Origin: Cymodocea nodosa
Taxonomy: Eukaryota > Streptophyta > Magnoliopsida > Alismatales > Cymodoceaceae
Reading direction: 5' to 3'
NCBI GenBank assembly: GCA_036874045.1
Contig: CM072344.1
Location: 10,884,501 to 10,948,500 of the forward strand
DNA: 64,000 bases
In this document: piece by piece, positions 57,918-64,000 of the stretch
Layout of the letters: the number at the start of each line of letters is the position of its first letter
Numbering within the stretch: the stretch's first letter is position 1
The notes under the pieces: generated by a model
Database searches by the model: none
What the model was told of the DNA's origin: nothing
What the model saw: the letters and a program-made list of their open reading frames with translations, nothing else
Program-made: the position numbers and the translations under genes

Positions 57918-58850
57918 CAAATGCACACTTGCCAAGCAGAGATTTGGTACAGTGTTACTTGGTAATTCTCCCCGTGCTCTACCTCTAGATGAAGTAAACA
58001 ACCTATCAAACTTTGCTTCTAATCCCTTAATGATTTGGTCATGGCTAGCTAAAATGGGATTTACTTGTCTGCTAACTTGAATTAGGGATTGAATCCCTTT
58101 CTCCATTTTAGTGAATCTTTTCTCCAAAGTGGACATTCTATCACTTAAATTTGGTTGAGTGGGTCCATGATGCTCAGTATGGTTTCCAGGTGCTTCCAGT
58201 TGTCACCACGAAAAATTGGGATGGTTTCTCCATCCCGGGGTATAGTGTGATGACGATTGGAATGACCTTTGTCCCATACCAATGGCATTGACTTCCTCAA
58301 ACTATTTTCCTTGCATTGCAGGGCATTCTTCCATGATGTGCCCAGGAATTCCACATGCTATACACTTGACTTTAATCACTTTATCTTTTCCCTTTTGTTG
58401 ACTTATAATCAGATCTTCTACTTTTTTAACCATGGACGACATCCTAGCTTCCATGCCTACCATGGGGTCTACTGTGTTCATTCCCCTTGCCAAAGTTCTG
58501 TCAAATGTTCTATCTGATGAACTTTCCATTTCCATTGTTCTCTCAGCAAGGTCCACAAGTCTATCCCATGCACTAACTTCATCTAATCTCATGAATCGTC
58601 CAAGACATACAGATTCTAACATCAACTTGGTTTGATAATCCAATCCTTCATAGATTACTTGGCATTGTCTTGATTTAGGTAGACCATGATTAGGACATCT
58701 TGCTACTAGTCTATTGAAACATTCAAAATATTTCCAAAAAGGTTCATTGGTTTGCTGGCAGATGTTTAGAATAGCATTCTTAGCTTGAATGGTCTTATGC
58801 AAAGGATGAAATTTCTTAATAAAGACAGCACAAAAATAATTTTTATTCAA
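57918..58850 (-). pseudogene. gag: gag of G-young, N-terminally deleted and cut by SIRE C
   Basis: The minus-strand frame at 58302-58850 includes HKTIQAKNAILNICQQTNEPFWKYF, the retrotransposon gag C-terminal half. The zinc knuckle CIACGIPGHIMEEC (about 58328-58369) is fully preserved. After a stop at 58302 the sequence continues with GWRNHPNFSWR and MSTLEKRFTKMEKGIQSLIQ. Homology to G-old gag ends at about 58836, so the N-terminal half (62237-62668 equivalent) has been deleted. Confidence 0.87.
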
Positions 58851-59661
58851 ACATATAACTGCAATTTCAAATATAAGAGTACATGATAAAACTGATCTAC
58901 ACCAAAAAATTAGATACAGTAACTCGTTGAGTTAGCTAACTAAATGAGTTCTATGAAGGACCAACTCGTTAAGTTAACAAGTTCTGAATAGAGACAACTC
59001 GTTGAGTTAGCTAACTCAACGAGTTGTTTAACCCAAAATTAACAACTTACCTCCTTAATTTAGAAAAATCACATAGAAATTTACATAAATCGAAATGATA
59101 CATGTAAATATTTTTTGGAAAGATAATTTCCTCTAGTTTCTGAAAAAAAATACTAAATTAAATTTTTAATACTCAAATATATAGATTTTTTTTTCAAAAA
59201 ATCATCAAAAGAAAACTGTTCAGAAATTTGCAGCATATCCCTGTCTTCTAAGATTTTTATCTTTTAACATACAATTCAAAATTTTATGCATAAGTACTCA
59301 AAAGAAATATCAAAAACCGAGTATTTCAGGAAAAATATCATAAAAATGAGTTCTAATCACGTGCACATCAAAAAAATTTAAATTTACAGACAGACAGATT
59401 CTATCTTAATAATTTGTACACAAAGATTATCATTACTCCATTAAGCTACATGTTACCAAATCATAAACTTGAATTAAACATGTAACAAGCAATTCAGATA
59501 ACAAAGAATTGAACACATAGAACGGCCAATCCATGTATCCATTTCTTTGCAAACAAACAAAGAAAAATAACAATCTCAACAAGAAAACAAATAAAACTAA
59601 AATAATTTAAAGGATATTAAATCTTGCAAATCATCTAATAAATCATTTTAAAGCACCAAAA
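58851..59661 (-). other. Leader region of G-young, no gene, with palindromic modules
   Basis: Lies between the primer site and the gag remnant. It holds three copies of the AACTCGTTGAGTTAG-type module (58920-59027), including a perfect 34-bp palindrome. The rest is AT-rich without coding potential. Confidence 0.65.
58994..59027. repeat. 34-bp perfect palindrome
   Basis: Two 17-bp arms without spacer: ACAACTCGTTGAGTTAG (58994-59010) and its exact reverse complement (59011-59027). The same module is used in SIRE LTRs. Confidence 0.95.
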
Positions 59662-59680
59662 CTCCCCGGCAACGGTGCCA
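59662..59680 (-). other. Primer binding site of G-young (tRNA-Asp type)
   Basis: The minus strand reads TGGCACCGTTGCCGGGGAG, the Athila/Tat-type site, six bases from the LTR end. Confidence 0.92.
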
Positions 59681-59686
59681 AAAACT

Positions 59687-61836
59687 TGTAAACGCTTTTA
59701 TGTGTTGTTAAATTAAACGCCAAAAGCGTAAATTTTACATTTATAACTGCAAGCGCACGGTGCCCATTGTAATAAGCATGTGCAAGTACAGGTCGAATTC
59801 ACAAGGAGTTTGTCTTAAATAATTTTATTAAAATGATTATCCGATTAAATATCCATATTAAACTAATTCATAATTAAACTCTAATTACTTAATATTAATA
59901 TACAAAATTCGTAGCACAATTAAGGTTTATAAGATTACCCCAAAATCCAATTAGTTATGATAAGATATTTAAGAAATCAATGAGTATTAATCCAGAAATC
60001 ATAGAATTTATGCTTGACTTTTAACTCCAATAACTTCCAACTTGAACGTTTAAAAATCCAAAATAAATAACGGTTGGAAAGATCCTCGGAATATCTTTCA
60101 AATGGTAGTGATTTCGTGGATTAACATAAATTAAAACGTTGGAAATATCTTATTTAAGAAAAGGGTGCAGACAGTTATGGAAACTTTCCAAAAATGCACC
60201 TTCGGTGCAAAACTCAAATTTCTGTCAAATCTTCATGAAATGCTACGAAATAAGTGCACCTTGAAAGTAGATCCATTACACTAATAAGGAAAATTTACAA
60301 AACTGAATTCCACAAAACACACGATGCAAGTACAACAAAGGCATCGAGCTCAAAACTAGCATTTGATAGAGACTCAAAACAACTGATACCTTCACAAAAT
60401 AAAATCGAAAATCTTTAGAAAACATCCTAAAAAATTCTAAAACTTTGTAAAATTGTTCTACACTCATTATACTTACAAAAAGAAACAAAAAATGGAATTT
60501 AGAGATGATGAACAAGTGCATACAATTCAAAGAAAAACTACTAATAATCTGGCCATCTAAGAATGGAAAACTGCCTTCACAATTCACATCATCACATTCA
60601 TTCACACTAAACATATAATATGAACTCAATCCTGATATCAATTAACATCAAAACAGTATGTGATCTTTAATATAGAACATTTGAAACAAAGATTTATGCA
60701 TAGAATTTCGTCCTTCCACATACTCAAACTATACTCATACATATAAAATTGTAAAACATGAAAACTAGTATGAGGATCTCTCCTTTCCATCATACCTTTT
60801 AATCCTCCACGTTTCTTCAAGCAATAACTCCCCAAAGTCCTTGAAATCGATGCTCCAAAGGCTGTCACCACCTGTAGCATGTCCAAGTGAAGCTTCTAAG
60901 GTTGCCTTAAAGAAGAGTGGTGCAAGTCCTCAAGATCTTGCCTCCAAGACCTAGAACTTTGGCTTCCACATCTAAGAATGGTGCTTTCGATGACTCAACC
61001 CTAAAGATCCTAACATTTTGCTCCACTCCAAATCAGTCACACAAGCCTCCCAATCCACCAAGATGAACACCCAAGGAGATCCTAATGTATGGCCGTCTGA
61101 ATTGAAGAGAAGGTGTCTTCTAGGAGGAGTGGAAGACGCCAAAGCTCACCATTCTTGAAGGGAGCTTGTTCAAGATCAAGGGGAAGATGGGACTTTCCAG
61201 ATGAAGATGCTGGAATGGTTGGAACCGCCGGGTGCAATGTGTTGGAAGAGGAGGAGATAGCCTAGAATTGAGTGGTAAAACACTTTAAATACTCTAGGCT
61301 TTTGTTGCTTGGGCTCCAATAAGTTGCATCCAATGGCCCACGTTTTTTCCTCTTTAATCCACCTTGATTTCATGATTTATTGACCTATAAAACTCAAAAC
61401 CAAGTTGGATGCACATATTCATTGAATATAAATCATATGATGCAAATATAGTATACATGCATGCATGAGTTGCCATATATGGAAAGTTGCCAAATTAGGA
61501 AGGTTTTCGTCTACAACTTTTTCACATGTACATACATGAATTACTTAAAGTTCTTTAGTTTAACATCATATTTAAGTGATTTGGCAATCATACAATGTAT
61601 ATAAAGTCATACATTGAAGAATTATAAGAATTATGTCTAATACAAGGGCTATTGACTAGGTGTTTAATTGATAAAGGATAAATTTGTACATTATCAACTA
61701 TTTAATCCCTAATTCATGCATATGTCTAAAAATATGATTTTCATGTAATCCTTTATAAGAACATATATAATGATGACTTATAATCCCTAACATGCATGAA
61801 TTAACATATATAAAATGCACAAATTGATACTTTACA
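59687..61836 (-). repeat. 5' LTR of G-young (2150 bp)
   Basis: Plus strand TGTAAACGC...ACTTTACA, intact ends with short inverted repeats TGTAAA/TTTACA. It is bordered by the primer site on one side and the ACATC duplication on the other. Confidence 0.94.
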
Positions 61837-62668
61837 ACATCCTAGCTTCCATGCCTACCATGGGGTCTATTGTGTGCATGCCCCTTGCTAAAGTTCTGTC
61901 AAATGTTCTATTTGATGAACTTTCCATTTCCATTGTCCTCTCAGCAAGGTCCACAAGTCTATCCCATGCACTAACTTCATCTAATCTCATGAAGTGTCCA
62001 GGACATACAAATTCTTGCATCAACTTGGTTTGATAATCCAATCCTTCATAGATTACTTGGAATTGTCTTGATTGAGGTAGACCATGATTTGGACATCGTG
62101 CCATTAGTCTATTGAAACGTTCAAAATATTTCTAAAAAGGTTCATTAGTTTGCTAGCAGATGTTTAGAATAACATTCTTAGCTTGAATGGTCTTATGCAA
62201 AGGATGAAATTTCTTAATAAGGACAGCACAAAAATCAGTCTAAGTACAAATTGAATTAACAGGAAGAGTATTCAACCATAGCTTTGCATCATCTCGAAGG
62301 GTGAAAGGAATAAATCTCAACTTTATTGCATCAACAGGTACTTCAAGTAGATTAATCATGTTGCAAGTATCATTAAAGTCATTTAGAAATGCATATGCAT
62401 CTTCCTTATCTAGTCCATGAAATCTAGGCAACTGATTGATATAATTCATATGTAATTGAAATTTATGTCCATCTACTTGTGGCAAAACCAAACAAGAGGG
62501 ATGGTTATGAGTTTGAGGATAGCAAATGTCCTCAAGAGAAGGTAATTGTTGATTTCTACCTTGGTCTCCCATCCTTACAGGCTCTTCTAACACTCTAACT
62601 TCTTCTTCTAAAGGGGGTTGTCTAACTAATCTAGATGCATTATCTCTCACCCACTTAGAAGATTGCAT
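61837..62668 (-). pseudogene. gag: gag N-terminal part of G-old, split by G-young
   Basis: The minus ATG near 62668 starts MQSSKWVRDNASRLV. The gag domain reads FQLHMNYINQLPRFHGLDKEDAYAFLNDFNDTC and DAIKLRFIPFTLRDDAKLWLNTL (62240-62668). After breaks near 62235, 62152 and 62132 comes CPNHGLPQSRQFQVIYEGLDYQTKL (61832-62104). It continues at 43637 on the far side of G-young. Confidence 0.87.
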
Positions 62669-62862
62669 ACACTAACAATACTACAAAAGAAATATTTTGA
62701 TAAAAAAAAAGTACAAATGACAATAGTCTCTGATCCCAACACCTACATGTTAGATAGGTAAGTACATGCATGAAAGGCAAGATTTACATAATGACAAGAA
62801 CAACAAAAAGAAATAAGAGTAATTACATCTAAAACTAATAAGAAGAAAAAGAAAAAGAAACA
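62669..62862 (-). other. Gap between gypsy integrase end and gag
   Basis: 194 bp, AT-rich, with an A-run at about 62702-62710 and an AAGAAAAAGAAAAAG tract near 62845. No gene or LTR end recognised. Confidence 0.6.
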
Positions 62863-63278
62863 TTAATTATCAGATTTAACATAGATAGCATCGATTAAAA
62901 CAATATTCTCTTTATGGCCAAATGATCGTTGCTGCAAAAATGATTTTAAATAGTGTCCGTTGACCTTAGAAACTTCCCCATTCTTAAGGTTTTCAATCTC
63001 CACTGCTCCATGGGAATATGCATTCTTTACCACAAAAGGTCCTATCCATCGTGATCTTAATTTATCTAGAAATAGATGTAGTCTAGAATTATACAATAGT
63101 ACCTGTAGCCCTACTTCAAAATTCTTACGAAAGAGCTTGCTACCATGGAATACTTTATTTTTCTCCTTAGCTATCCTTGAATTCTCATATGCCTCTCTCT
63201 GTATTTCTTCTAATTCAGTCAATTGAAAATTTCTTTTCTTACCAGCATCCTTTAAATCTAAGTTGAGTCTTTGAATAG
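62863..63278 (-). pseudogene. Athila-like integrase C-terminal end
   Basis: The minus strand reads QRLNLDLKDAGKKRNFQLTELEEIQREAYENSR, then VLLYNSRLHLFLDKLRSRWIGPFVVKNAYSHGAVEIEN and VNGHYLKSF, ending at 62863. This is the usual end of gypsy integrase before the 3' region. It is open for at least 119 codons and is cut at 63278 by LTR-like sequence. It lies just upstream of gag on the same strand, the reverse of the canonical order. Confidence 0.8.
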
Positions 63279-63415
63279 TGTTAGGACCCTAGTATTTTGA
63301 TAATGCAAAAACCTATGTGAGGAAACAAATTGTATTTCACAGATAAGACAGTGCAGCAAAAGATCAGAAGGTAGATAAACAGATACAGGTAGTTCAGAAA
63401 TTACTACTATAAAGC
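63279..63415 (+). repeat. Short LTR-like fragment
   Basis: TGTTAGGACCCTAGTATTTTGATAATG resembles in arrangement the start of the SIRE LTRs (TGTTGAGTATTTTG...GATGATG). It is only about 137 bp and then gives way to another LTR start. A tentative call. Confidence 0.35.
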
Positions 63416-64000
63416 TGTTAGGTATTTAATTTTGATGATGTATGCTTTATTAACATATTTAAATAAGTCTACATAATATTCTCTAAGTATATTTCTCTAA
63501 GTATCATAGTTAACAGATTATCGAAAATTTTCATTTTTATGTTGGATAAATTAAAGATTTCCGAAGAGCTAGATTTGCAATAGTTAAATTTTCGGATAGT
63601 TAACGTTTCGTTTTTGTCGAATACTTTATGTTAAAAACTCGTATAGTTAAGTTATCCTCACGTGTGTTTTTAATGTTTTAAGTTGTCACGTATTTTCCAT
63701 GTGCGTTCAGTAATGAAAAATCGAATAGTTAAATAACTGTTCGAGTTTTATAAAAGGACTAACGAACAGATAAGTTTCCTTGTTTTGCAGGTGCAAGAAC
63801 TCGAAGAGTTAAAGGATAAGTGTTCGAGTTTTGACAAGAGTTAAAGGATAAATGTTCGACTAAATCGAAGACTTAGAAGATATTCTACAAGACTCCAAGA
63901 AGATAAAATTTCAGTGAATCTACGAGTGGAGATCGTGGAAACTCGAAATGTTAGTGAAGAAAGTGGAAATTTAAATAGAAAGTAATTTGGATTAAAGAGA
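63416..64000 (+). repeat. 5' part of a divergent SIRE-like LTR, cut by window edge
   Basis: Starts TGTTAGGTATTTAATTTTGA, followed by TGATGTATGCTTTATTAAC, the same layout as SIRE LTRs. It has CGAATAGTTAA and CGGATAGTTAACG modules in place of CTCGTTAAGTTAG, a CACGTG (63660 region), TATAAAAGG at 63749-63757 and a purine-rich R region. It is probably a related subfamily whose body lies to the right. Confidence 0.7.
63749..63757 (+). promoter_or_regulatory. TATA box of the right-edge LTR
   Basis: TATAAAAGG in GAGTTTTATAAAAGGACTAACG, at a spacing from the LTR start shorter than in the other SIRE LTRs. Confidence 0.6.

Larger units (their letters stand above)
43638..61836 (-). mobile_element. Athila-like gypsy element G-young, gag-only, with SIRE C nested inside
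   Basis: The LTRs (43638-45781, 59687-61836) are flanked by the 5-bp duplication ACATC (43633-43637, 61837-61841). On the minus strand: 5' LTR, tRNA-Asp-type primer site, leader, gag remnant, 3' region, polypurine tract, 3' LTR. Without the SIRE C insertion it is about 7.7 kb and has no protease, RT or integrase. It is therefore a non-autonomous, gag-only derivative, inserted into the gag of a relative. Confidence 0.92.

Overview
The window is nuclear DNA from a flowering plant (species not resolvable; AT-rich, probably a dicot). It consists almost entirely of nested, mostly decayed LTR retrotransposons. The evidence is Ty1/copia and Ty3/gypsy gag/pol domains, tRNA-iMet-type and tRNA-Asp-type primer binding sites, polypurine tracts, TG...CA LTRs with TATA boxes and 5-bp target duplications. 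I found no intact host gene, tRNA, rRNA or CRISPR. The only host-type coding sequence is a broken F-box gene lying inside a gypsy element.

Three groups of element are present. (1) A Sirevirus-like copia family, called SIRE here, has 1.4-1.6 kb LTRs, a coiled-coil gag, pol, and an extra env-like ORF downstream of pol. Its copies are A (-, 1-4366), a 67-bp RNase H scrap (4367-4433), B (+, 4434-17833), X (-, 17830-19018), D (-, 20646-30630), E (+, 30631-32990), a solo LTR (40802-42399) and C (+, 47417-57917, with both LTRs and a target duplication). The start of a divergent SIRE-like LTR lies at 63416-64000. (2) Athila-like gypsy elements: F-left (+, 19019-20645), F-right (+, 32991-39253), G-old (-, 39501-43637 continued at 61837-63278) and G-young (-, 43638-61836). 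(3) One Tork-like copia fragment, T (+, 11882-15223), sits inside B.

The clearest history is a three-layer nest on the right. G-old took G-young into its gag (duplication ACATC), and G-young took SIRE C into the 3' end of its own gag (duplication CAAAT). A solo SIRE LTR landed separately in the G-old 3' region (duplication GTCTC). The left half is held together by inverted junctions between SIRE copies (4366, 17830, 30630), which look like rearrangement breakpoints and not clean insertions.

The most interesting observations are these. (a) A nearly perfect 586-bp inverted duplication inside SIRE C replaces RT/RNase H and could fold into a long hairpin RNA. (b) A short palindromic module (AACTC-GTT-GAGTT and variants), interleaved with CACGTG boxes, recurs in LTRs and leaders of both copia and gypsy elements. 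(c) About 1 kb of sequence is shared between the SIRE post-pol spacer and the 3' region of gypsy F-right, and a SIRE-LTR-like segment lies inside the F-right LTR. (d) A degenerate F-box gene lies between gag and the polypurine tract of F-right. (e) The SIRE env-like ORF is retained in three copies, has no obvious membrane segment, and is preceded by a conserved TATA-like box. Identities quoted are by-eye readings of short alignments, not computed values.
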